The notes beneath the pieces were generated by a model that saw nothing but the letters and a program-made list of their open reading frames with translations, was not told the DNA's origin and searched no databases. From Luteimonas deserti (GTDB taxonomy: Bacteria > Pseudomonadota > Gammaproteobacteria > Xanthomonadales > Xanthomonadaceae), in contig NZ_JACCJZ010000013.1 of assembly GCF_013425765.1 (NCBI RefSeq), forward strand, positions 62,001-126,000: 64,000 bases of DNA. Reading direction: 5' to 3'. Below are positions 8,420 through 16,435 of the stretch, in pieces; the first letter of the stretch is position 1, and the number at the start of each line of letters is the position of its first letter. The position numbers and the translations under genes are program-made.

Positions 8420-8560
8420 GGAAGGTCTCGGTGCGGATGGCGCCGCGATTCTATCGCCAACCCCGGGGCTCGCGTCCGCCTCCGGGCCGATGGGTCAGGG
8501 ACCATTGTCCATGGTGCCCCGAAGTAGGGACAATGCGGGGCTCCCGCCTGCGAGTCGCCC
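8420..8560. promoter_or_regulatory. Divergent control region of the two type II secretion operons, with an inverted repeat
   Basis: This 141-bp gap must hold promoters for gspG (leftward) and gspEF (rightward). Within it CATTGTCC (8503-8510) and GGACAATG (8528-8535) form a perfect 8-bp inverted repeat with a 17-bp centre. The first arm is itself flanked by ACCAT/ATGGT. The spacing puts the arm centres about 25 bp apart, which could suit a dimeric repressor or activator. I cannot name the regulator, and no clear -35/-10 pair stands out. Confidence 0.45.
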
Positions 8561-10267
8561 ATGAGCGCCGAACCTGCTTCCTTTCCGGTGCCCGAGTTGC
8601 TGGGGGAGCTTCTGATCGCCCGCGGCGCCATCCGGCCGTCGGATCTCGAGCGTGCGCTCGACCTGCAGTCGACCGTCGACGCGCGGCTTGGAAGCCTGCT
8701 CGTGCGTATCGGCGCGCTGTCGGAAGACCAGCTGGTCGATGCGCTGTCCGTCCAGCTCGACCTGCCCGTAGCGGGTCGTGAGCTGGCGTTGCCGACCGGT
8801 CCGGGAGAATGGGTCCTGCCTGCAGGTACCGACCTCACGGTGGACTGGATGCAGGACCGGGATGTTCTGATCTGGGAAGACCCGGATGGCCAGGCCTGGT
8901 GCGCGAGCCGGGATCCCCTGGACGCGTCGTTGCAGGAGGCCCTCGCCTACCTCTATCCGCAGCGCAGTGTGCGCCCGGCCCTGGCGCTGGGGCAGGTGGT
9001 GGAGCGGACACTCGATACGCTCGCCCAGGCCAGCGCCGGGCAGCAGGCCGATGGCGACGACGTCCGGCACCTGCGGGAACTGGCGGAGGAAGCTCCGGTC
9101 GTGGAACTCGTCAACAGCCTCATGGCCCAGGCGGTGGAGCAGCGGGCCTCGGACATCCACCTTGAGCCGGAGGAGAGCCAGTTTGCGGTCCGCTTCCGGA
9201 TCGACGGCGTGCTGTATGCGCGCCTGCGTCTTCCCCGCGAGCGCTTCAATGCCGTGGCCTCACGGCTCAAACTGATTTCCGGTATGGACATCGCCGAGCG
9301 CCGCCTGCCCCAGGACGGGCGGCTCAGCGTCCGTGCAAGCGGCCAGTTGATGGATATCCGCGCGTCCGCGCTGCCCGGCGTGCATGGCGAATCGATCGTC
9401 CTGCGCCTGCTGCCCAAGGAACGCAAGGACCTGCGGCTGGAGCGGCTGGGGATGGAACCCGACCACCTCGAGATGCTCCAGGGGTGGAGCCGGGAGGCGC
9501 ACGGCATTGTCCTGGTGACCGGCCCGACCGGTTCCGGCAAATCCACCACGCTCTACGCCACGCTGGCAGCCAGCAACGACGGCCTGAAAAAGATCATCAC
9601 GGTCGAGGACCCGGTGGAGTTCCAGCTGCCCGGCATCACCCAGATCCAGACCCATGCGGACATCGGACTGACGTTCGCCGGCGTCCTGCGCTCGATTCTG
9701 CGCCAGGATCCGGACGTGATCATGGTGGGCGAAATCCGCGACCGTGAGACGGCGGAGATCGCCATCCAGTCGGCATTGACCGGACATCTCGTCCTTTCGA
9801 CAGTTCACACCAACGATGCGCTCGGTGCCTTCACCCGGTTGATCGACATGGGCGTCGAACCCTTCCTGGTCGCCACGCCCCTCAAGGGCGTGCAGGCGCA
9901 GCGGCTCGTGCGCCGGCTGTGCGCGCATTGCGCCAGGCCGGGGGCGCATGTGTTGCCTGCGATCGAGGCGGAAGCCGCGCACTGGGCGGCGCGCGTGTTC
10001 GGAGACGGTCATTCGCCAGCGGCGTGGATGGAGGCGGTGGGCTGCCCGCAGTGCCAGGGCACCGGCTACCGCGGGCGCGTCGGCATCTATGAACTCGTGC
10101 CGGTCGACGAGACCATGCAACAGGCCGTGGTCGCGGGGGCCACGCATCAGCAGCTGCGTGCGATGGCACGCGAGCGAGGCCATCGCTTCCTGCGCGAGGA
10201 CGGACTCCTTAAAGCCTGGCAGGGTCTGACGACGGTCGACGAGGTGCTCCGGGTGACGGCGGTCTGA
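8561..10267 (+). CDS. gspE: Type II secretion ATPase GspE
   Basis: A 568-residue traffic ATPase. The N-terminal GspE/MshEN domain (to about 150) binds GspL. Walker A GPTGSGKSTT lies near residues 321-330, the Asp box and Walker B (DPDVIMVGEIRD) near 386-397, and the His box (HLVLSTVHTNDA) follows. A zinc-binding pair of CxxC motifs (CAHC near 452, CPQC near 494) is intact, as in XpsE. It powers pseudopilus assembly at the cytoplasmic face. The TGA overlaps the gspF ATG by one base. In Xanthomonas xpsE and xpsF run in the same direction as xpsG-D; here they are divergent. Confidence 0.96.
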   Translation: MSAEPASFPVPELLGELLIARGAIRPSDLERALDLQSTVDARLGSLLVRIGALSEDQLVDALSVQLDLPVAGRELALPTGPGEWVLPAGTDLTVDWMQDRDVLIWEDPDGQAWCASRDPLDASLQEALAYLYPQRSVRPALALGQVVERTLDTLAQASAGQQADGDDVRHLRELAEEAPVVELVNSLMAQAVEQRASDIHLEPEESQFAVRFRIDGVLYARLRLPRERFNAVASRLKLISGMDIAERRLPQDGRLSVRASGQLMDIRASALPGVHGESIVLRLLPKERKDLRLERLGMEPDHLEMLQGWSREAHGIVLVTGPTGSGKSTTLYATLAASNDGLKKIITVEDPVEFQLPGITQIQTHADIGLTFAGVLRSILRQDPDVIMVGEIRDRETAEIAIQSALTGHLVLSTVHTNDALGAFTRLIDMGVEPFLVATPLKGVQAQRLVRRLCAHCARPGAHVLPAIEAEAAHWAARVFGDGHSPAAWMEAVGCPQCQGTGYRGRVGIYELVPVDETMQQAVVAGATHQQLRAMARERGHRFLREDGLLKAWQGLTTVDEVLRVTAV

Positions 10268-11478
10268 TGGCGCGCTTCCGGTTCAAGGCCGTCAGCGGCG
10301 ATGGAAACGTGCTCGACGGCGACATCGTGGCGGCGGGCGAGCGCGAAGCGGCCCGCCTGCTGGAGCGCCGCGGACTCTCGGTTCTGTCCCTGCAGACGGC
10401 GGTCGCTGGTGGCCCCGTGCGACTGTCGGGGCGCCTTCGCGAACGCCGGCTGCGCGAACGCGACGTCATCCTCGCGCTGCATGAGCTGTCGACGCTGCTC
10501 GGCTCGGGTGTGGCGCTTGCGGAGGCGGTATCGGCCCAGGCAAAGTCCGCGCATCATCCCCGCCTGCTCACCGCCTTCGAGTCGATCGCCGGTGCGCTGC
10601 GGCGTGGGCAGGCGTTCTCGCAAGCGCTGGCGGATGCCGACCTGCGCCTGCCGCCGTACGTGGACACTCTGGTGCGCAGTGGCGAAAAGTCGGGCCAGAT
10701 GGGCCGGGCGCTGCAGGACGCGGTCGCACAGATGGAATACGACCAGCAGGTTCGCGCCGAGATCCGCCAGGCGCTGACCTATCCAGCCGTCCTGGTGTCG
10801 GCGGGATTTGCGGCGGTGGTCCTGATGTTCACCTTCGTGGTGCCCAAGTTCGCAGCCTTACTGAACCGGGCCGAGGAACTGCCGTGGCTGGGCTGGGCGG
10901 TCCTGAGCACCGGCATGTTCGCCCGCGAGTACTGGTGGCTGGTGCTCCTGGCAGTGGCCGTGGCCGGCGGCCTGCTGTGGCGGCTGCTGCGGGATCCCGC
11001 AGCGCGCGCACGCGGCTACGAGCGCCTCGAGCGGCTCCCTGTCATCGGCCCCTGGCGAGTGGAATCCGAGACGGCCGCCTGGGCCCGGATTCTGTCCACG
11101 CTGCTCGGCAACCGCGTGCCCCTGCTGGAGGCCCTGGGCCTCGCCCAGGCCGGCGTGCGCGCGCCTGGGCGGCGCGCGCGGCTGGAGGACGTCGCGCGCA
11201 ACGTGCGTGCCGGCGCCACATTGGCCGACTCGCTGGAGGAGCAGGACACGCTGACCGCCACCGGCTACAACCTGATCCGCGTGGGCGAGCGCTCGGGCGA
11301 GCTCCCGGCCATGCTGCGCTCGCTTGCCAAGCTCTGTGAAGACACCGGCCGGGCGCGGATGAAGCAGTTCCTCGCCCTGCTCGAACCGGTCGCCATCCTG
11401 CTCATCGGGTCGGTGATCGGCGTGATCATGATCGGCATCATCCTCGCCATCACCAGTGCCAATGACATCGCCATTTGA
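10267..11478 (+). CDS. gspF: Type II secretion inner-membrane platform protein GspF
   Basis: A 403-residue polytopic protein with two repeated T2SSF domains (about residues 70-190 and 270-395) and three membrane segments near 170-195, 220-240 and 375-395. The opening ARFRFKAVSGDGNVLDGDIV and the glycine/alanine-rich EL-TLL-SGV motif are typical. GspF forms the core of the inner-membrane assembly platform with GspE, L and M. It is translationally coupled to gspE (TGATG). Confidence 0.95.
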   Translation: MARFRFKAVSGDGNVLDGDIVAAGEREAARLLERRGLSVLSLQTAVAGGPVRLSGRLRERRLRERDVILALHELSTLLGSGVALAEAVSAQAKSAHHPRLLTAFESIAGALRRGQAFSQALADADLRLPPYVDTLVRSGEKSGQMGRALQDAVAQMEYDQQVRAEIRQALTYPAVLVSAGFAAVVLMFTFVVPKFAALLNRAEELPWLGWAVLSTGMFAREYWWLVLLAVAVAGGLLWRLLRDPAARARGYERLERLPVIGPWRVESETAAWARILSTLLGNRVPLLEALGLAQAGVRAPGRRARLEDVARNVRAGATLADSLEEQDTLTATGYNLIRVGERSGELPAMLRSLAKLCEDTGRARMKQFLALLEPVAILLIGSVIGVIMIGIILAITSANDIAI

Positions 11479-11672
11479 GACAGAGGGTTCCCCTTGATGC
11501 AAATTGGGCGATGGAGATTTCCTGCCCGACTATGCACCAGAAACCGCTTGACAATTTTCGTCCAAGCTTGTCCTCGGGTGACGTGAATGTGACGGAATTC
11601 TGGCAGGCCACCGAATTTGTGACACTGGTAGTATTCATCCAACTGTGCTATCTGCTGAACGCTGTCGCGCGC

Positions 11673-11701
11673 TTGACGCTTCGCTAATGCTTGGTTAACG
11701 T
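11673..11701 (+). promoter_or_regulatory. Candidate sigma-70 promoter for the secreted-protein gene
   Basis: TTGACG at 11673-11678 and TAACGT at 11696-11701 are separated by 17 bp. The -35 box matches five of six consensus bases but the -10 box only three. A second TTGACA at 11548-11553 has no matching -10 box. Prediction by eye only. Confidence 0.3.
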
Positions 11702-11799
11702 GCCCGCCGTAGCTTGCGGTCGCGGGATCTGGGGAGATGGGGAACATCGTCGAGACAGTTCACGGATGCAGCGCCGGATTTGCCAGAGGGCTCGCCCGA

Positions 11800-11824
11800 C
11801 GGTACCGGGGAGAGCGGGTAACCG
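11800..11824 (+). promoter_or_regulatory. Leader hairpin
   Basis: CGGTACC (11800-11806) pairs with GGTAACCG (11817-11824), with one bulged A and a 10-nt purine-rich loop. It lies about 60 nt upstream of the start codon. It might stabilise the message or bind a regulator. Confidence 0.35.
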
Positions 11825-11841
11825 GCGAAAGCTACAGTTGT

Positions 11842-11855
11842 AACTAAATTTAGTT
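11842..11855. promoter_or_regulatory. 14-bp perfect AT-rich palindrome before the ribosome site
   Basis: AACTAAATTTAGTT reads the same on both strands and ends 15 bp before the GGAG ribosome site at 11871-11874. It stands out in this GC-rich genome. Either an operator for a dimeric regulator or an unstructured, translation-friendly leader would fit. Confidence 0.4.
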
Positions 11856-11882
11856 GCTCAAACCTCAATGGAGTTGATTCAG

Positions 11883-13472
11883 ATGACGAAGTTCAACAAG
11901 ACCCTGCTTGCAGCCGCTGTTGCTGCTGCGGTCGCACTGCCGGGCATCGCCTCGGCCGCCTCGCTTGGTTACGAGTCGGGCAAGCAGATCACGTTCGCCA
12001 AGGACCTGATCGTTAATGACGGCACCACCATCAATACCCCGAGCGAGCTGACGCTGCGCGCTACCAGCGACGACGCGACCCGTATCGCGACCGTTGCTGG
12101 CGACGCTGTCACCGTCAAGGTCACGCTGACCAATGGTGCGCGCTTCGATTCGACCGCTGACGCCAGCAGCTTCGTGTCGAACTTCGCTGTCGGCGCCCAG
12201 CTGGGCGGTGCTCCGGGCGCCACGCTCGCCGGCCGCCTGGTTGGTACGCCGTACTACTCCGCGAATGGTCAGGAATTGAACTTCACGTTCACCGCGCCGG
12301 GCAATGGCACCGTGGGTACGGCTCCCGATTTCGCGCTGCGTCTGAACAGCATGCAGGTGACCAGCCTGGTCCAGGGTCTGTTCACCGGCAACTTCATCGG
12401 CGCTGAAATCACCGCCCAGAACGCTGCGGGCCAGCAGATCCTGGCGGCCGGCACGACCATCGCGCGTTCGGTGTGGGGTCTGAACATCACCTCCGAGGAA
12501 AGCACCAACCTGGCCTCGCGCATCGACGTCGCGGGCGGCAGCAATTACGGCCGCAAGACCCGTTTCTCGCCGACCGGTACGGTGGGCGGCGCTGAAGGCG
12601 TGGCGAACACCCTGTGGTCGCCGGGTTCGATCATCATCGACGTCACCGAGACGCAGACGACCGGCAACGCTGGTCTTGCGTATGTCAACAACTTCAGCGC
12701 CGTTGCCGCCCAGCCGGAATACAACGTCGTCGCGACGGCGGTGATGTCGATCACCGTCAACGGCTCGAATCTGAACGCGTTCCGCAACAACAACGCGTTC
12801 CTCAATTCGGCTTCGACGTGTGATGCGGCGGGCAGCCTGAATGGCACCGTCAATGCTGCAGGTGACACCATCGCGTTTACGGCTCCGGCCAGCAACGCGC
12901 TGTTCTCCAGCGTCACCAACGCACCTCCGGGCCCGAGCACCGTGTATGTGTGTCTGCGTGCCAACGGTGCCAACGAGATGATGGCGCAGGCGCTGACCGC
13001 CACCGTGAACGTGGACTACCAGCTGTCGACCCAGCGTCGCAACCCGCCGGCCACCACGGTCAACCTGTCGCCGCTGGAGATCAACGGCAACACGCTGGTG
13101 TTCCAGAACGTCAACCCGGGCGCCAACAGCCGCGCGCAGTCGTTCCTCCGCATCACCAACAACACCGCGGACGTCTGCCCGATCACCATCGATGCCAAGG
13201 ACGACGCTGGCCGCCTGAGCGGCGAGGTCACCTTCAACCTGCCGGCGCATGCCTCGCAGCACTTCAACTCGGACGAGCTGGAGAATGGTTCGCCGAAGGG
13301 CACCGGTTCCTTCGGTGACGGCACCGGCCGCTGGTATGTCCGCGTGACCGCCGAGTGCAACGCCATCAAGGCGTCGGCACTGAACCGCAACACCGACACC
13401 GGTGTGGTCACCAACCTGACCCCGGAAAAGGGTCTGGGCACCGAGTGGCTGACCCCGAGCACCCGTCTGTAA
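11883..13472 (+). CDS. Secreted protein, candidate surface-layer or extracellular matrix protein
   Basis: A 529-residue protein starting at the ATG at 11883, preceded by GGAG at 11871; an in-frame ATG at 11868 has no ribosome site. Residues 1-25 form a clear Sec signal ending in IASA, with cleavage before ASLGYESG. The mature protein is rich in T, N, S, A, G and V, with little charge and four cysteines in the C-terminal half, which suggests beta-sandwich domains. The last about 130 residues (SFLRITNNTADVCPITIDA ... HFNSDELENG ... GDGTGRWYV) resemble, from memory, a recurring C-terminal domain of secreted gammaproteobacterial proteins. Codon choice is strongly biased (CTG, ACC, AAC, GTC), as in highly expressed genes. 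Its place beside gspF and its strong terminator suggest an abundant export substrate of this type II system. S-layer identity is inference. Confidence 0.7.
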   Translation: MTKFNKTLLAAAVAAAVALPGIASAASLGYESGKQITFAKDLIVNDGTTINTPSELTLRATSDDATRIATVAGDAVTVKVTLTNGARFDSTADASSFVSNFAVGAQLGGAPGATLAGRLVGTPYYSANGQELNFTFTAPGNGTVGTAPDFALRLNSMQVTSLVQGLFTGNFIGAEITAQNAAGQQILAAGTTIARSVWGLNITSEESTNLASRIDVAGGSNYGRKTRFSPTGTVGGAEGVANTLWSPGSIIIDVTETQTTGNAGLAYVNNFSAVAAQPEYNVVATAVMSITVNGSNLNAFRNNNAFLNSASTCDAAGSLNGTVNAAGDTIAFTAPASNALFSSVTNAPPGPSTVYVCLRANGANEMMAQALTATVNVDYQLSTQRRNPPATTVNLSPLEINGNTLVFQNVNPGANSRAQSFLRITNNTADVCPITIDAKDDAGRLSGEVTFNLPAHASQHFNSDELENGSPKGTGSFGDGTGRWYVRVTAECNAIKASALNRNTDTGVVTNLTPEKGLGTEWLTPSTRL

Positions 13473-13520
13473 TAGCGGGCGTTTACCGGTCGTCTTCTGA
13501 CAACCGGCGCAACAAATGAA

Positions 13521-13550
13521 AGCGGGGGGCGCAAGCCCCCCGCTTTTTTT
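13521..13550 (+). terminator. Strong intrinsic terminator of the secreted-protein gene
   Basis: AGCGGGGGGC (13521-13530), loop GCAA, then GCCCCCCGCT and a run of seven T to 13550. The stem is 10 bp with a GNRA-like loop. It lies 49 bp after the stop codon and fits a highly transcribed single gene. Confidence 0.93.
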
Positions 13551-13915
13551 GTGCGTGTGCGGATGCGATCCGCGCGCCGTATCGACAGGCTGGCGCCATC
13601 GTCGATCTGCCGGCATCAGGCGCATGCTGTCGCAGCCGGGTCACTGCCAGAATGGAATCCCGCCAATGCCGCGCAAGTCTTGTCACGCGTCGACCGCTGG
13701 ACGATGTCCCTACGCAGCGCGCAACGCGATCGCTCGACGGGGCAAGCCGGGGTATCGCGCGGGTATCCCGACCCGAGGGTGTCGGGCCGCGCGACAATCC
13801 GGTCACAACGCCATCGGACAGCAGGTTGCGATGCTCTGAAATGCATCGGGCGCCCGAGGGCGCCCGATGCATACTCCGCGCGGCCCGTGCCGCGTGGTGT
13901 GGGCGACTGGAGCCG
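13551..13915. other. Intergenic region with a 14-bp stem hairpin; no gene seen
   Basis: The frames here are arginine-rich noise without ribosome sites. The only feature is the hairpin at 13841-13872, listed separately. Confidence 0.5.
13841..13872 (-). terminator. Perfect 14-bp stem hairpin, probable terminator of the leftward lipoprotein gene
   Basis: ATGCATCGGGCGCC (13841-13854), loop CGAG, GGCGCCCGATGCAT (13859-13872). It lies 44 bp past the stop of the gene at 13916-14653. On the minus strand it is followed by only a short T-run (TTTCAG), so it is a weak terminator by the classic rule but a very stable hairpin. Confidence 0.6.
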
Positions 13916-14653
13916 TCAGTCGTCCGCCGGTGGCATGCCGACCTTGTCGTCCACCGTGCCCAGGACGGCGGCGTAGGCTTCGGCCTGCTCCAGCCAGCGG
14001 TCCGCGTAGGTCGAGAACGCCTGGTCGTTCGGCAGGGCCGGACAGGCATCCGCCTGCGCCCGAAGCTTGCAGCGCGCGGCCAACATCCGCTGGGCCTCCT
14101 GCTCGATGCCAGGGCGGGCCTGCTGGATCGACGCCCCATAGCGCGCGTCCAGGCCATCGGACGCCTCCTGCAGCGCATCGCGCTGGGTGCCCACCGTGCT
14201 CAGTCCGCTCAACCAGGCAGGCCGGTCAGTGCCGTCCAGCATCGCATGCGCACGCAGGGTCCAGGTCACACGCATCTGCCATGCGCCGTACTGCAGACCG
14301 GTCCGCAACTGCGCGTTGTCACACGCCGGTTCGCCTGCCTGCACCGCAGCCGGCTCGCCACCCTGCCATACGAGCCAGGCGCGTCGCTCGGCGGCCGTCG
14401 CCGTCAGCGCGGCGCGGGCGGCGGGATCGAGCCAGCCGCAGCGGGTGTCCAGGGCGAGCATGCGATCCAGCTCCTCGACCTGGCGTCCGCCGAGCATGCG
14501 CTGTTCCTCGGTCGCGGGTGCAGGAAGATCGAATGCCGGCAACGTCTGGACAGGTGGAGCGGGGCCATCGGCAGGGGGCGCAGCGGGTGCGCAGGCCGTC
14601 ACGCCGAGCGTGAGTGCGATGGCGGAAGCGAGATGATTGACGTGTCGAAACAT
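13916..14653 (-). CDS. Hypothetical lipoprotein
   Basis: A 245-residue protein starting at the ATG at 14653. The N-terminus MFRHVNHLASAIALTLGVTAC has a lipobox-like VTAC, so lipidation is likely. A proline/alanine linker (about residues 22-45) is followed by a helical domain rich in Ala, Gln, Arg and Glu. The helical part has four cysteines (CGW, ACDN, ARCK and ACPAL segments), possibly two disulfides. I do not recognise the family; the helical, cysteine-paired character recalls small periplasmic proteins of the DUF1311/LprI kind, but this is a guess. It sits between the secreted-protein gene and the glycan cluster, 142 bp downstream of a sulfotransferase gene. Confidence 0.7.
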   Translation of the reverse strand: MFRHVNHLASAIALTLGVTACAPAAPPADGPAPPVQTLPAFDLPAPATEEQRMLGGRQVEELDRMLALDTRCGWLDPAARAALTATAAERRAWLVWQGGEPAAVQAGEPACDNAQLRTGLQYGAWQMRVTWTLRAHAMLDGTDRPAWLSGLSTVGTQRDALQEASDGLDARYGASIQQARPGIEQEAQRMLAARCKLRAQADACPALPNDQAFSTYADRWLEQAEAYAAVLGTVDDKVGMPPADD

Positions 14654-14795
14654 GGGGTCGGCATCCGGAAAATAGACGTCCAGCCGGGCGCGCCAACTGA
14701 AGCGGCCACACGGCTGACAGGATCTCAAGCCGGAAGTATCGCAGCCTGCACCCGCCCCGCAAAGGCCGCGGCAGGGCGCCCACCGGCGACAGGAC

Positions 14796-15578
14796 TCACA
14801 CGTCCGAGAAAGAAATTCCGTAGCGCGTGCGCAGCGCGACCCTCTCACCGCGATACAGGCGGACGATCCAGGGGCGCAGGAGGCGCGGGAGCCACCGGCC
14901 GTGCCAGTCACCCGCGAATACGGGCGCGAACGCCCGGCCATGATCGAAGGGGGGCAGTCCCAGAAAGCACAGGACCCGGTCGAGCGTGCGCCCGGGCTCC
15001 GCACGCAGGTCTTCGCTGCGCAGCACGAGCACCTGCTCGCGGGGGAACGCGGCGACCAGCGTGTCGAGCTGGCGCACGTATCGCCCTCTGGCCAGGTAGC
15101 TGTGATGACGCAACGGAGACCCGGCGGAAAAGTCGTTCTCGTGTCCGCGCAGCCGCCGGCCTTCGGTCAGCAACGCCAAGGGCAGGCACCGATGCTCGTC
15201 GCCACGACCGCGCTCCATGTAGTACTGCGAGATCGCCCGATCGGCAGGCTCGCGCAGCAGCACGATCCAGCGCATCGCCGGGTTGTAGCGCGCAATGCGC
15301 TCAATGAACCGGTTGTGGAAGATCGAGATGGGGGTGGCATCGCCATACAGGACATCGCCGTCGGCGAAACCGCCAGGGAACATCGGCGCGAAGCGGGCGT
15401 CCACTTCCCCCGCGGTCGCGGCCTCGTCGAAATCGGCCGCGTCGAACACATGCGCTTCCTTGCGCGCCGGCAGGCGCACGCCGGGATGTGCGGACAGGTA
15501 GTGCGCCAGCGCGGTGGTGCCGCCCTTCTGGACGCCACCGATCATGAAACGGATCCGGGGAGCGGAGTGCGAGCTCAT
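14796..15578 (-). CDS. Sulfotransferase
   Basis: A 260-residue cytoplasmic enzyme starting at the ATG at 15578. Both PAPS-binding elements are visible: the 5'-phosphosulfate loop GGVQKGGTTAL near residues 14-24 and the 3'-phosphate motif VLLREPADRAISQYY near 107-121. It should transfer sulfate from PAPS to a hydroxyl, most likely on a carbohydrate or lipid. The ATG overlaps the preceding gene's stop by four bases, so it is the third member of a translationally coupled set of three leftward genes. No PAPS-synthesis gene lies in the window. Confidence 0.88.
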   Translation of the reverse strand: MSSHSAPRIRFMIGGVQKGGTTALAHYLSAHPGVRLPARKEAHVFDAADFDEAATAGEVDARFAPMFPGGFADGDVLYGDATPISIFHNRFIERIARYNPAMRWIVLLREPADRAISQYYMERGRGDEHRCLPLALLTEGRRLRGHENDFSAGSPLRHHSYLARGRYVRQLDTLVAAFPREQVLVLRSEDLRAEPGRTLDRVLCFLGLPPFDHGRAFAPVFAGDWHGRWLPRLLRPWIVRLYRGERVALRTRYGISFSDV

Positions 15579-16435
15579 CGGAGGCGCGCGGTTGCGAGAT
15601 CGCGTGCCGAGCGAGCGATCTCCTCCGCGCCGTACCAGTGGCTCCAGGCGGCCCGGCCGATGTCTGCAGCGCCGTGGAGGGCATGTTCCAGTGCCGCGAT
15701 ATCGACGCCGGCATACAGGGGGCTGGCATTGCGGGCCTGGAGGTCCATCCGATCGTCCCCCTCGCAGCCTGCGGCAAGACGCAGAACGCGCCCACGGCTG
15801 GCGACGATGTCTTCGTAGCGCATGACGGCGCCGGCGGGGAGGTGCTGCACGAAGCGGTCGAAGAACCAGTGCAGCACCCTGCACTGCCGGGTCAGCCGGT
15901 CCGGGGTGGCGGCGAGAGATCCGGCCAGCGCAGGGTCGAGGCGCTCACCCGCGGGCAGGCGGCCGTCGGCTACCGGAAGGTCCACGGTGTTCCAGGACGC
16001 GAGTACTGCGAGCGGATTGCGCACGACCGCCAGCGTCATGAAACGGGTGGCGAGCTCCGGCAGCAGGGCGGCGAAGGCCGCGTTGTGCTTGATCACCAGG
16101 GTGAAGTGCTCGGCCGGGCGGCCCAGCGCGACCTCGCCATGCTCCACCTGGAGACTGCGTCGACCGTCAGCTCCTCGCGTCGCATCGAACGGGTTGTCGG
16201 TCATGGCGCCGCCTCTGTGCTTGCTGAGCGCAGTGCCTCGGGTCATCAACTGCTCACGGCTCGTCTGGAAGAACGCTTCGATCTGATCGAGCGCGGCCTT
16301 GCGTGCGACCGGCAGGGTCGAGACATTCATCGGCTCGAACAGTGCCACGGTGTCGCGGCATTCGCCAAGGAGCCGGCACGCGAGCGTCGTGCCCCCGCGC
16401 GGCACGCCGGTCAGGGCAATGGCCCGCCCGGTCAT
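15575..16435 (-). CDS. Sulfotransferase-like protein
   Basis: A 286-residue protein starting at the ATG at 16435. The N-terminal GVPRGGTTLACRLL is a phosphosulfate-binding P-loop of the sulfotransferase fold, and LAVVRNPLAVLASWN (about residues 134-148) fits the 3'-phosphate motif. A later MRYEDIVASRGRVLRLA segment is common in bacterial sulfotransferase-family proteins. The acceptor is unknown. The gene is coupled by ATGA overlaps to the glycosyltransferase before it and the sulfotransferase after it, which points to one pathway acting on one glycan. Confidence 0.8.
   Translation of the reverse strand: MTGRAIALTGVPRGGTTLACRLLGECRDTVALFEPMNVSTLPVARKAALDQIEAFFQTSREQLMTRGTALSKHRGGAMTDNPFDATRGADGRRSLQVEHGEVALGRPAEHFTLVIKHNAAFAALLPELATRFMTLAVVRNPLAVLASWNTVDLPVADGRLPAGERLDPALAGSLAATPDRLTRQCRVLHWFFDRFVQHLPAGAVMRYEDIVASRGRVLRLAAGCEGDDRMDLQARNASPLYAGVDIAALEHALHGAADIGRAAWSHWYGAEEIARSARDLATARLR

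Larger units (their letters stand above)
11479..11882 (+). promoter_or_regulatory. Long leader region of the secreted-protein gene
   Basis: This 404-bp stretch carries no credible gene and is more AT-rich than its surroundings. Three things stand out: a promoter-like pair at 11673-11701, a bulged hairpin at 11800-11824 and an AT-rich palindrome at 11842-11855. If the promoter is right, the 5' untranslated leader is about 175 nt. I looked for the conserved blocks of the c-di-GMP-I riboswitch and did not find them. No hairpin with a T-run follows gspF, so readthrough from gspEF is possible. Confidence 0.5.

Noticed and set aside
11548-11553. TTGACA as promoter of the secreted-protein gene
   Set aside because: The -35 match is perfect but no acceptable -10 box lies 16-18 bp downstream.
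11700-11882. Possible c-di-GMP-I riboswitch in the leader of the secreted-protein gene
   Set aside because: A GGTAACC-type hairpin recalls part of the fold, but the conserved GCAAAC and GACGCAAAGC blocks are absent.
13652-15307. Long rightward open frame of about 550 codons
   Set aside because: It is opposite the lipoprotein and sulfotransferase genes, is Arg/Gly/Pro-rich, has no domain and no ribosome site; it is a high-GC shadow.
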